A program made the translations under genes and the position numbers. Source: Malus domestica (taxonomy: Eukaryota; Streptophyta; Magnoliopsida; Rosales; Rosaceae). Taken from it: a DNA stretch of 64,000 nt. Positions 54,401 to 64,000 of the stretch are shown piece by piece. The stretch is taken from assembly GCF_042453785.1 (NCBI RefSeq), contig NC_091672.1, positions 3,130,001 through 3,194,000 on the forward strand. Direction: 5' to 3'. The notes below the pieces were generated by a model that was not told where the DNA came from, ran no database searches, and saw only the letters and a list, made by a program, of their open reading frames with translations. Every line of letters starts with the position of its first letter. Position 1 is the first letter of the stretch.

Positions 54401-57400
54401 GAGTAGCAAGCTTGATTCAACTGAGGTGAGCTATCTTCATCTACTCATGTTCCTGGTATTTTGGGTAAGGATTTTTTTGCTATAGATTCTGAAAACTCAT
54501 TGTAAAATGATGTTGCAGAAAACTTTGAACCATACCACTAAGTTACTTTCTACCACTGAGGAAGAATTGATGAAATGCCGGTATGCTTTGAAGGAGAGGG
54601 ATTTTATCATTTCTGAGCAGAAGAAAGCTGGTCTGTCTGAATCCTTAATTTCTTGAACTTGATTGTTTTCTGCATTTGTGTTTGTTTTGATATTATTGAA
54701 TGCATGGCAGAAAATGCTTTGGCTCAGCAAGCATGCAATTTGCAATCTGACTTGGAGAAAGCACTTCACGATAATGCATCCTTGTTTCTAAAAATTGGTT
54801 TGTAGCCCTCAACAAGCAAATATATTTAAGTTGTTTTAATTGTCAAACAAATTTACTAAGTCTTTGTGTTTATGATGTGATACTGTGCAGGTAGAGAGGA
54901 CAAGCTGAGTGCTGATAATAGGTTGGTAGTGAATAATTACCAGGAAGATCTTGCCAAACAAGTTGGTTCTCTTTGCCAGATTGTAGCAACATCGATGTCT
55001 CATCAGAATGAACACCTTCAGTGTGTAGAGAATCTTTGTCATTCTTTTTTGAGTGCACATGTTAAGGTATCATTTGAAAGTTTCCCTTGCTTTTCTCTCT
55101 TATGAGGTTCATTTATGTTAGGATTGTTTTTTAATGATGTCTTCTTGCTTTTGGACTTCTTGATTTTAGGCAATTATGGACATGAAGAGTAAATTGACAT
55201 CTTCAAGGACTTTGTATCTTTCTCATATTGAGGCAGTGCAAAATGTTGTGCGTTTGCACAAGGCGAGCTCTAATGCTGGTCTAGAGGAAATTTCATGTTT
55301 GGCTTCTTCTAATGTGCAGTCTGTTGAAGAAGTAGGTAGCAATGATGGAGTTCCCCTGTTGCACATATCAGTTTTGTACCATGGTTTCTTGTTGCCGCTA
55401 ACCCTTTTTACCAACTTTTTTTTGTATTTTCTTGGAATCAGTTTCTAACTTCAGAGGCTGGTGAAGCAGCTACAATATTTGAGGATCTTCAGAGCGGTCT
55501 CTCAACACAGCAGGGTGAAATGACAGCTTTTGCTAAGGAATTGAAACAGGTCCTGCTCTGACTTCTACCTTATTACATTTATAATTTAATCTACGAAAAT
55601 TAAGTTTGTAGCACATTAGTTATTTGCATAGCATGGGGAAAAAATTAAGTTTGTAGCACATCAGGTCCTGCTCTGCTTTTTCAATATCTTCTTATTTGGT
55701 TTCTGCATAACAGAGATTCAATTTGAGTATTAAGCAAATAAAAGACATTTCTGAGTACTCTCAAGGATTCCTACACAAGCTTTTGGAAGAATCAAAGAGG
55801 CTTGAAGATCATGTGGGGCAGACCAATGATATTAAATTAAATAGCATTGCTGAATTTCAGAAGGCTTATGAGGTATAGACAATTACTGCACAGATATATC
55901 TGCATTGATATATTTTCTTCTGAAAAATTTCTGACATCCCAAGTGTATGTCACACAGGAGCAATCAAAATCTGATGCAGAGAAGCTTATTGCTGATATCT
56001 CTAGTTTAGTCTCCATTCACATGTGCCGTCAGAAAGAGATGGTTTGTTTCCATTGTTGGTTTATTATAATTTTCTCCAGATTAAGATTTTTATTCATTCT
56101 CATTTTGAAATGAATCACTGTTGAACTGACAGGTGGATGCCAAGCTTGTTGGTTTCAGAGAAAGTGCTATTGCAGACAAGTATTTCATGGACGGTCATGT
56201 TTCCTCCATGGAGGGTATTACCACAGACGCAAAAAGAAAATGGCTTGAATTTTCAATGCAAGCAGAAAATGATGCTAAGGATGGTGTTGACTATTCTGCT
56301 GCTAAGCATTGCCGCATGGAGGTTATTCTACAAAAAAGGTAAGTTTGTCATGTTTCATGCCGACTCTTGATCCATAATCTTTTTCTTCTTGAATGCTGAT
56401 GTTTGTTCTGTTCTTTTATTTGTTAGTGTAAGTACTGCTGATACAGCTTTGGAGCACTGGAAAAAGACACAGGAGTCTGTGAATGATATGGGAAATAAAC
56501 ATGTTTCAGCTATGCTGTCACTTATCAGGTAGGGAAACCTTTTTCACATCTTGTTCATCAGGGATTTGTTGCTTTTGCTTAAGTTTTGTATGGGCAACCC
56601 CATTAGTCTTCTTGAAAAGAAAATGTACCGGAGAACGAACTGTGCTTCTTAAATTTAACAGATAAAAGGGCCTCTACTTTTAAACATTAAGGGGACACGT
56701 TTATCGTTCTTATAACATCATAGATTTTGTTTGTTCCATTTCATGTCAATTACCCTTAATCCTTAAATATTTCTTATTGCAGGAATGCTTCGGACAGTAA
56801 TGAGCAACATGATGTCGAGATCAATTCAGTGAGGGCTGCAGTTGAGCAAGATGTGGCAAAGAATACTGATGATCTCCTTCAGCATGTTGATAGTAAGTTT
56901 TTGTTGTCTTACTTTAACATATCCTGAATCTGTTGAGCGGTGATGAGTTGTTCAAATGTTTTGCGATTTTTCTTATAATTGTATTGTTCAAGCAATAAGC
57001 GTTCGCATGATCTAACTGGTCAGCAATTGCCAGCTAGCAGTACACATTCCAAAACCTTTCCAGGTTTTGAAACTGGTTGTTAGAGTGTAAAACCTACAAC
57101 TGACTCATTGTTTCATGCATTTGAATTTGAAAAATGAAGTTGGGCAACGATGATGAAATGTAGGCAAAGTTTAATACATTAGAGACCTGAATACGAGCAG
57201 TATATTGTTTTTTTTATCTCTGTTTCTACTGGCTTTGGTTATATTTTACCGAAATCTCCTACAGGTGTGCGTGAGCAGGAGCAGGAATCCATATCTAAAA
57301 TCTTAGAGACTATCAAGGCTCATACAAACACCCTTGAGACTTTCCGGGAGAGTCACTCGGGCCAAGCTGTTTCAATTGAGGAGAGGGCACGGGAAACCTT

Positions 57401-57825
57401 CCAGAACCATTATTTGGTGAGCTTTCTTTCCACACTTGCTATTATGATCTACTTATCGGTCATGACTATCTTCAGAACTGGAAATAAATTGTGCTTGAGC
57501 ACATTCTCCTACTTGTCTACTGATTTATATTAAAGGGAAAAGTAACAAGATATCGAGAATTTTATTCTTCTTACTTATGTGCTCATTTACAATTCGGTTC
57601 ATGATTTATGTTTTGATGAATGTGTAGGACTATGAACCTAGTGGATCTACGCCGGAAAAGTCTGAGCCGGAAGTTCCAAGCAAGGGCACCATTGAGTCAC
57701 TTCGAGCCATGCCAATGGAAGCTCTTGTGGAGGAGTTCCGGGAAAACAATTCCTACGAGTCATTCGATGTGAAGGAGTTGAAACCGTCACTTATACCTCG
57801 CACTCCGCTTACACAACTGAACTAA
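51464..57825 (+). CDS. KIN5C: Kinesin-5 motor (KIN5C / KRP125-type), 1009 aa, 23 exons
   Basis: Kinesin-5 forms bipolar tetramers that cross-link and slide antiparallel microtubules in spindle and phragmoplast. Exons: 51464-51522, 51662-51791, 51915-52073, 52166-52515, 52596-52734, 52838-52935, 53023-53179, 53645-53714, 53799-53875, 54191-54244, 54345-54425, 54519-54630, 54711-54797, 54891-55066, 55170-55331, 55442-55549, 55714-55872, 55958-56041, 56133-56338, 56427-56528, 56783-56892, 57265-57416, 57628-57825. All are GT-AG and the joined frame is open. The motor head (about residues 10-365) has P-loop GQTGTGKT (98-105), switch I NKQSSRSH (229-236) and switch II DLAGSE (265-270). A coiled-coil stalk follows. 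The tail [23 protein letters not shown] and the final PRTPLTQLN (T1003, a possible Cdk site) match the plant KIN5C/KRP125c group. Length is normal. AATAAA near 57982 is a likely polyadenylation signal. Confidence 0.96.
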
Positions 57826-58776
57826 ATGTGGCGCGATGATCATTGCTCGATTACCCGCATGAAATGGAATTTGTATTTGTATCATTATTTTACACTTTTT
57901 CTCGCTTCTGAGAAATATAATGTAGCAGAGTGTAGTGGAAGTTGGGGGTGTATGGTTTGCTCCTGGTGCAGTCGGTGTACCAATAAATCCTGTCTTTGGA
58001 TTTAGCAGTGTAGCTCGATATACGTAGGAATTTATATTGGAGGCAGAAAAAACCTACATCTGTTTAATTTTTTTCAATCAATGGTGTTTTGTTCAACCAC
58101 ATTTGCAAGTTTTATCTTTCTTTTTGCGTTGACGTTGATTCGTTATCTCCTTCCATGCCGGCCATGATTTCGCGGTTGCTGCCGGTGCCACCAATCTCTT
58201 CCTCTTCCTCTCCCTTCTCTTATTGTCTCTGTACTGGTGAAGGCAAATGTTGAAATAAAATTCATAGGATTGTACTTTGCTCTTCAACGTTCAAATGTTA
58301 CAAGAGCTCGAGTAGAACTTGCGTCAAAAAATCGACTTGTAACTTGTAAGTAAAGAATCTTAAGTACGCTTAAATATAGTCTTAAATTATATTCTCCCAA
58401 ACCTCATGAATTTATGATAACCTGATTTCGAGAAAGGAAAAGGGAATATACCCTAATTCCATTTTACTTTTAAAACAAAAAAAAGATGGTATCTAAAGTT
58501 TCAAGTTCGATTCTCATAGAAACTTGAAACAAGATCTCCATATTATATTTGTGTATGATTCAATGAAAAATTCTATGATGTTACGGAGTATAAGATAGTT
58601 TAAGCTTTTTAACCTTTAGATTTAGATTTTTTAATTTTAAATAAAAGATCTAATGCTTAAAAAACCCGGATTTTCCATGTTTCAGATCATCGTAGAAAAT
58701 CCGTGACGTGCTGTCTCATTCTGAAACTACAAACTCCAAGACTGTTTGAAACATTGTCAACTCCCACAACCTTGTT
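57826..58776. other. KIN5C 3' flank and PPR promoter region
   Basis: About 950 bp. The KIN5C 3' UTR should end soon after AATAAA (57982). The remainder holds no supported feature apart from AT-rich sequence before the PPR gene. Confidence 0.5.
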
Positions 58777-60630
58777 ATGCTCAAACTGAAAAACCAGACC
58801 TTCCTTGACCCCAACCATGGCATCCTCAGACTCCCATTGTTCTCCACAGCTGCTGCTGTTACAAACACCACGGCTGTCCCCGCCCAACCTCATTTTCCCC
58901 GAACTCTGGACCCCAAATTCTATGTCAACGTCCTGCTCAGCTCCAGAAACATCTTTCACATCCGACAAGTGCATGCCCAAGTGACTGCCAATGGAATGCT
59001 CCAAAATCTCACCGTTGCAAACAAGCTGCTTTATATGTACACCCAGCAGAGGGTGCTGGGTGAAGCTTATGCTCTGTTTGGTGGGATGGAGGAGAAAGAT
59101 GCAGTTTCTTGGAGTGTAATGGTTGGTGGGTTTGTGAAGGCTGGTGATTATACCAATGGTTTTGCAACATTTAGGGAGCTTATTCGAGGCGGTGTTTCGC
59201 CGGATAACTATACATTGCCCTTTGTGATTAGGGTTTGTAGGGATTTGATGGACCTGCAAATGGGCAGGTTGGTTCATGGCATTGTGTTGAAGCATGGGTT
59301 GGTTTCGGATAATTTTGTTTGCGCTGCGCTCGTGGACATGTATGCGAAATGTAGGGTTATCGATGATGCCCGCCAACTGTTTGATAATATGCAGAGCAGG
59401 GATCTTGTGAGTTGGACAGTGATGATTGGTGCATGTGCTGAGTGCAGGAATGCTGATGAGGCTTTGGTTTTGTTTGATCGGATGGTTGATGAAGGTGTTT
59501 TACCGGATAAGGTTGCTATGGCTACTGTTGTTAATGCTTGTGCAAAATTGGGGGCTATGCATAAAGCCAGGCTTGTTGATGATTATATATGTAGGAATAA
59601 GTTTTCGTTGGATGTGATCTTAGGAACGGCGATGATTGATATGTATGCTAAGTGCGGATGTGTTGATTCTGCTAGGGAAATTTTTGATAGGATGCACGTA
59701 AAGAATGTTATAACATGGAGTGCTATGATTGCAGCGTATGGTTATCATGGGCACGGCCGAAAAGCTATTGATATTTTTGAAATGATGTTAAGCAGTGGAG
59801 TGTCACCAAATGCAATAACTTTTATTTCACTATTATATGCTTGTAGTCATTCAGGCTTGATCGAAGAGGGTCTTCGGTTTTTCTCTTCGATGTGGGATGA
59901 ATATGCTGTCAGAGCAGATGTCAAACATTATACTTGTATGGTTGATCTCTTGGGCCGTGCTGGGAAACTTGATGAGGCCTTAAAATTAGTCGAGAGCACG
60001 GCAGTTGAGAAAGATGAGGGGTTATGGGGAGCTTTTCTTGGCGCATGTAGAATCCATGGGAATGTAGACCTGGCAAAAAAGGTAGTGAATTCTCTTCTTG
60101 AACTACAGCCAGAAAACGCAGGGCATTATGTATTGCTTTCAAATATATATGCACGAGAAGGTAGGTGGAAGGAAATGTCAAAAATGAGAGATCTGATGAC
60201 CCAGAGGAAACTGAAGAAAATTCCGGGTTTGACTTGGATTGAAGTGGATAACAAAATTTACCAATTTAGCGTGGGCGATAGGTCTCATCCATGGTCAGAA
60301 AAGATTTATGCGATGATCAAGAGTTTGAATGAGAAGTTGGAGCTGGCTGGTTATGTGCCTGATACAAATTTTGTGTTACATGATGTTGACGAGGAAGTGA
60401 AGTTGGGTATGTTGTCTTCACATAGTGAGAAGTTGGCAATTGCATTTGGTCTCCTTGCCACTGCTGATGGAACTCCGATCAGAATTACAAAAAATCTTAG
60501 GGTTTGTGGTGACTGCCACTCGTTTATCAAGTTTGTATCGGCTATAACACAAAGGGTTATCATTGTTCGAGATGCAAATCGATTTCACCACTTCAAAGAA
60601 GGGGCATGCTCATGTGGAGATTATTGGTAA
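58777..60630 (+). CDS. DYW-class pentatricopeptide repeat protein (617 aa)
   Basis: PLS-type PPR proteins with a DYW domain bind organelle RNAs, and the DYW domain is the cytidine deaminase for C-to-U editing. The intronless ORF shows PPR motifs from about residue 40 to 415, for example DAVSWSVMVGGFVKAGDY, NFVCAALVDMYAKCRVIDDA, DLVSWTVMIGACAECRNADE and HYTCMVDLLGRAGKLDEA. The E region (about 416-485) and the PG box PGLTWIEVDN (483-492) follow. The DYW deaminase domain has the catalytic HSE (H549, E551) with zinc-ligand CGDCH (577-581), and ends CSCGDYW. All key residues are present. The N-terminus (LPLFSTAAAVTN) is compatible with an organelle transit peptide. Single exon and length are normal. 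The edited target site cannot be told from this sequence. The gene is 950 bp downstream of KIN5C, same strand, with no functional link implied. Confidence 0.95.
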   Translation: MLKLKNQTFLDPNHGILRLPLFSTAAAVTNTTAVPAQPHFPRTLDPKFYVNVLLSSRNIFHIRQVHAQVTANGMLQNLTVANKLLYMYTQQRVLGEAYALFGGMEEKDAVSWSVMVGGFVKAGDYTNGFATFRELIRGGVSPDNYTLPFVIRVCRDLMDLQMGRLVHGIVLKHGLVSDNFVCAALVDMYAKCRVIDDARQLFDNMQSRDLVSWTVMIGACAECRNADEALVLFDRMVDEGVLPDKVAMATVVNACAKLGAMHKARLVDDYICRNKFSLDVILGTAMIDMYAKCGCVDSAREIFDRMHVKNVITWSAMIAAYGYHGHGRKAIDIFEMMLSSGVSPNAITFISLLYACSHSGLIEEGLRFFSSMWDEYAVRADVKHYTCMVDLLGRAGKLDEALKLVESTAVEKDEGLWGAFLGACRIHGNVDLAKKVVNSLLELQPENAGHYVLLSNIYAREGRWKEMSKMRDLMTQRKLKKIPGLTWIEVDNKIYQFSVGDRSHPWSEKIYAMIKSLNEKLELAGYVPDTNFVLHDVDEEVKLGMLSSHSEKLAIAFGLLATADGTPIRITKNLRVCGDCHSFIKFVSAITQRVIIVRDANRFHHFKEGACSCGDYW

Positions 60631-62691
60631 TCACATATTTGACGATAATTTAGGTTAGTTTTCCCAAAGTCAAAATAAAAAGTTGAGATTTCCTCTCTTG
60701 CTTTAGTTTCCATCTCATGATATAATTATGCAATATCAATTTAAAAGACATTTAGGTTTTCAATTTTCTAGTGAGTTTATGTCTTTAATAGCACATCATA
60801 TATTATACACGGATCAACTAAAAGTTTCTTGAACGACATAGATAAAATATGAAAATCTGGATTGTTCTTTATAGACGGATTTAGCCAATTTATCCGAGCT
60901 GCAAGTGTTCATCTCAACATCTAACGTCTGAATTATTGTTCAATAGATAATTTAGGAAGAGGAAAAGGAAGAGTCGGTATGTTTATTATAGTTCTTTTGA
61001 AGAGAATTCATGGGTAGTTATATAAGACTCAAATCTGCTCCGGAAATTAGCCTTGAATTAAGCTGATCAGACAAGAGTTTGGTTGTTGGGCCTTGTTTGG
61101 TTTATTGAAATTTCTTCCCACAAATTCTAGAAACTTTTGTTTTTGTTGTCACCCAAAAGTATTAAGGCTCATCGTGTGGTGAGGTCTGGGATGCCATCTT
61201 AGTAGTCTCTTGTGTGTTGTGGAGGTACAGGATGACATCCCGTTAGTAGGCACATAATGCTTAAGTGGGAACGGGGCAATAATATTTTTCAGTCGTTTTT
61301 CTAGGGGAGCATCAGCATTAAAAATTTTAGTAGTACAATATTTTTCTTTCAATGTGAATGATAATTTTGAAATTAAAAGAGATCGTAACAAGAAAATAAT
61401 TCAAGTCTTGATGTAGTTTGGTGGTCATGCTGATCTTTTATATGTTGAGTTCTTAATTATGTTTTTAATTAGTAACAAGTTTGACATGATTATCATCTAC
61501 AACTTGTGATTAAAATTTTAAGATAGTCTCCCTTCGGATATTTGGTCCCCTGATTAGAACGCGAGTGATCTGGTTTTCTAAATTAAATGATATGATTGTT
61601 ATTTAGTTTCGTATTGTTGTTAGGATTGTTGTGTCTGTTTAACCCCTTAAGGGTTATGATTAGTATATTTTGCCTCTACATTTTTTCAATAAGTATAAAC
61701 TTGGAAAACATCAACTCCCCAAACATCGTTGCTTTCTTTGTTCTGCTTAGTCTTTTGGTTCTTGAAATGTTCCTTTTGTGTTACTCTACGTTTACCTTTC
61801 CCAGCCCCATCTAGTTTCCTTGTTTCACAATGGTCCACTGAATGTCAAGACCGTGTCATCCCCTCTTCAGGAGGATGTGGACAACCTTAGAATTTACAAG
61901 TTTGCAAAAGACCGTTGACCTATCTGGGCAGGTAGGGATGTCGCCTATCCATAAGCGATTGTGTGACCATTTAGGGTACCCAACAGTTAGAATGTCACAA
62001 TCCATCTGTTGTGTTCCTTTGTAACTTTAGCTTTTGCACTTAAATTAATAGCAACGACAATGTGGGTGAACTTGTCATGGATGAAGGGACTAGGCTTCTA
62101 GCTAAAGATCAAACTCGGAAACAGAACAACTCCTATCTATTTGTGTCTCACCAGCAACTGTTTTGTACTTTAACGAGACAAATACCTGCTATAGTTAGTT
62201 AGAGGGACTTGAATTCAATTCAATTCTACCAAACCTAGAGGCAGTAATTACAAACCAAAGTTTAGACCCCTTCCTCAACCAGTTAGTGATAAAACAACCC
62301 AATCACTGATCCTATTTGTCGAAAACTTATATTTGTAAATTATTAGCTATACCTAATTCTGAGGGATTGTGGGACTAATGATGCTTATTCACCTTGTTAG
62401 CACTACTGTTATAGTCTTTTGGATCCTTAATTTCTATGATTATGCTAATTATTAGTTCAATTGATGTTCGACACAAGGAAGACAGGAATGTTCTGAGTTG
62501 CTTTCTAGCTATAAACTACCAATGCATGATTCAGAGAAAGATCACAAATTATGAAATATTGTATTCGAAGCTTTTGAAACCTCCATTGCTTTGAATTTGA
62601 TCTGAACTATAAAATAACTTTTGGTACAAAAATAAAAACAAAAGTTCTGTGGTGAGACCTGCAAGCTGTTGATTCCATACATCATCTATAC
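60631..62691. other. PPR 3' flank and intergenic DNA
   Basis: About 2 kb with only short ORFs lacking known domains. I found no clear transposon ends. The first part should contain the PPR 3' UTR. Confidence 0.5.
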
Positions 62692-62957
62692 CAGGGCGTA
62701 TTTGCGGCTGCTTTTGGAAGGGCTAAAAAGTGGTTTCTGCCAACCATAAGCACTTTTGTCTATGTTTAGCAAGAAAACTTAAAAAATGTTTCTAGGTCAC
62801 AGAAACAATTTCAGAGGAGCACTCCCAACTGCTTTTCCAGGAAGCATTTGAATTTTTAATAATAATTTCAACGTGCTTTTAAATAAAATCACTTCTAGCA
62901 GAAACTCTTATGATGAACAAAAGTGCTTCTTACGTAAGCAGTCCTAAACGGCGACTC
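62692..62957. mobile_element. Probable hAT-type MITE, about 266 bp
   Basis: CAGGGCGTATTTGCGGCTGC at the left pairs loosely with GCAGTCCTAAACGGCGACTC at the right. Inner words AGCACTTTTGTC and CAAAAGTGCTTCTTAC also pair. The GCACTTTT-rich composition is typical of small hAT derivatives in plants. No target duplication was confirmed. Confidence 0.5.
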
Positions 62958-63143
62958 TAATATGTAATTTCATTCTAACTCTTCAAAATTGAATCATTTG
63001 GCACATCTTTATTATGTTTTTATGGTGAATATATCTATCTGTTGTTATAAATGGACAAAAGTTAGAGAAATAACCTTTGCTATGAGCGAGATCGAATAGG
63101 GTGTAATATATCACACTGTTTTTGTTTATTAACTATAACAGAA

Positions 63144-64000
63144 TGATTGCAGGTAAGAGAAATACGAGAATGCAGAAAATATTCTAACTTATCTTTCTTC
63201 TCTTATTGCTTTTTGTATCCGTGTGTTTTGAACACTCGTAGTGCTTTATTTATCGAGCAACTACTTTGAAAATTTACAAAAATTTCACTATTTAGCATAT
63301 GAATATTTACTGTATACATGTGGGCAAACATACCCACTGTTTACAACACTCCCCATTGGATGCTCACATATCAACATCAGTTGTCTCGTTAAAACTTTGC
63401 TTGGAAAAACCCAGTAGGAAAAAACCATTGTGAAGGAAAAAGAGTACAACTTTACCCGAATTGTTGATATGGTGTTGAGCATGCTTATGTTGCCTCGTTA
63501 AAACCTTGATAGAAAAAACCCAATGGGAAAAATCCTAATCGAAGGAAAAAGAGTACAACATGCATGTATCATGGATGCTCCCCCTGAATTGTATCTCCCC
63601 CTAATTTCGCATTCTTCAAATTTGTAAGCCGATGTAATCCTATTCCCTGCACTAACTTCTGAAATGTGCACTTTGGTAGAGATTTGGTGAACAAGTCTGC
63701 CAAATTTTCATTGGAACGGATTTGTCTGACTTCAATAACTTTAGTCTTCTGAAGCTCATGTGCACTGAAAAACCTTGGAGATATGTGTTTAGTCTTATCA
63801 CCCTTGATGAATCATTCCTTCATCTGGGCAACACAGGCTGCATTATCTTCATGAATGACAGTTGGAGTGTCTGTCTTTGAAGGTAGACCACATGAATTCC
63901 GGATGTGATGGATTATTGACCTTAATCAAGAACATTCACGACTTGCTTCATGTAAATCAATTATTTTCGGGTGATTGGAAAATGTAGCAACTAATGTTTG
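63144..64000 (-). mobile_element. Copia-type element entering from the right edge (3' LTR and RNase H region)
   Basis: A probable LTR (about 63144-63348) starts TGTTGTAAACAGTGGG and ends CCTGCAATCA on the minus strand. It is bordered by a polypurine tract (CCAATGGGGAG on the minus strand). Further right, the minus strand carries the RNase H end of Copia pol, for example FFSAHELQKTKVIEVRQIRS and LADLFTKSLPKCTFQKLV. Only part of the element is in the window, so its state cannot be judged fully; it is treated as a fossil. The outer LTR boundary is approximate. Confidence 0.75.

Noticed and set aside
58470-58570. Possible SINE with CAAGTTCGATTCTC word
   Set aside because: B-box-like match only; no A box at proper spacing and no clear end.

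Overview
This is plant nuclear DNA: AT-rich intergenic sequence, GT-AG introns, a nuclear tRNA gene, plant-specific gene families (SAUR, DYW-type PPR, kinesin-5) and dense transposons. The repeat set (an Au-SINE-like fragment, a TRIM array, many short foldback elements) and the proteins suggest a woody eudicot, most likely Rosaceae of the apple/pear group. The organism is an inference; no lineage marker proves it.

Host genes. At the left edge is the start of the spliceosomal SmG gene (minus strand, running off the window), with a tRNA-Pro(CGG) just upstream. A single-exon SAUR gene lies at 5.8-6.2 kb. Two paralogous three-exon genes for a condensation/acyltransferase-like protein lie at 8.3-11.3 kb and 32.0-34.4 kb, both on the minus strand. 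A complete 23-exon kinesin-5 gene (KIN5C type, 1009 aa) occupies 51.5-57.8 kb and is followed by an intronless DYW-class PPR gene (617 aa) at 58.8-60.6 kb.

Mobile DNA fills most of the rest. A 10.95 kb CACTA (En/Spm) element with both ends and a 3-bp target duplication (20515-31468) lies between the two paralogous genes. It holds a decayed TNPD-type transposase and pieces of at least four host genes: dihydroxyacetone kinase, plastid FtsZ1, a DEAD-box helicase and an RRM protein. A 1.8 kb non-autonomous hAT element (16637-18470) sits in one of two tandem LTR remnants. A PIF/Harbinger element (44524-48640) was split by a solo LTR and then hit by a three-LTR TRIM array. A Copia fossil (37964-42692) sits inside an older Copia fossil. 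Another Copia enters from the right edge. About a dozen MITEs or foldback elements, two tRNA-type SINE copies and one Au-SINE-like fragment complete the set.

How the parts relate. The host genes look like unrelated single genes, apart from the two paralogs. SmG and KIN5C have GGCCCA/TGGGCC (site II) motifs upstream, which suits proliferation-linked expression. The most unusual object is the multi-gene-capturing CACTA element. I found no CRISPR array, no bacterial-type operon and no organelle-type gene cluster.
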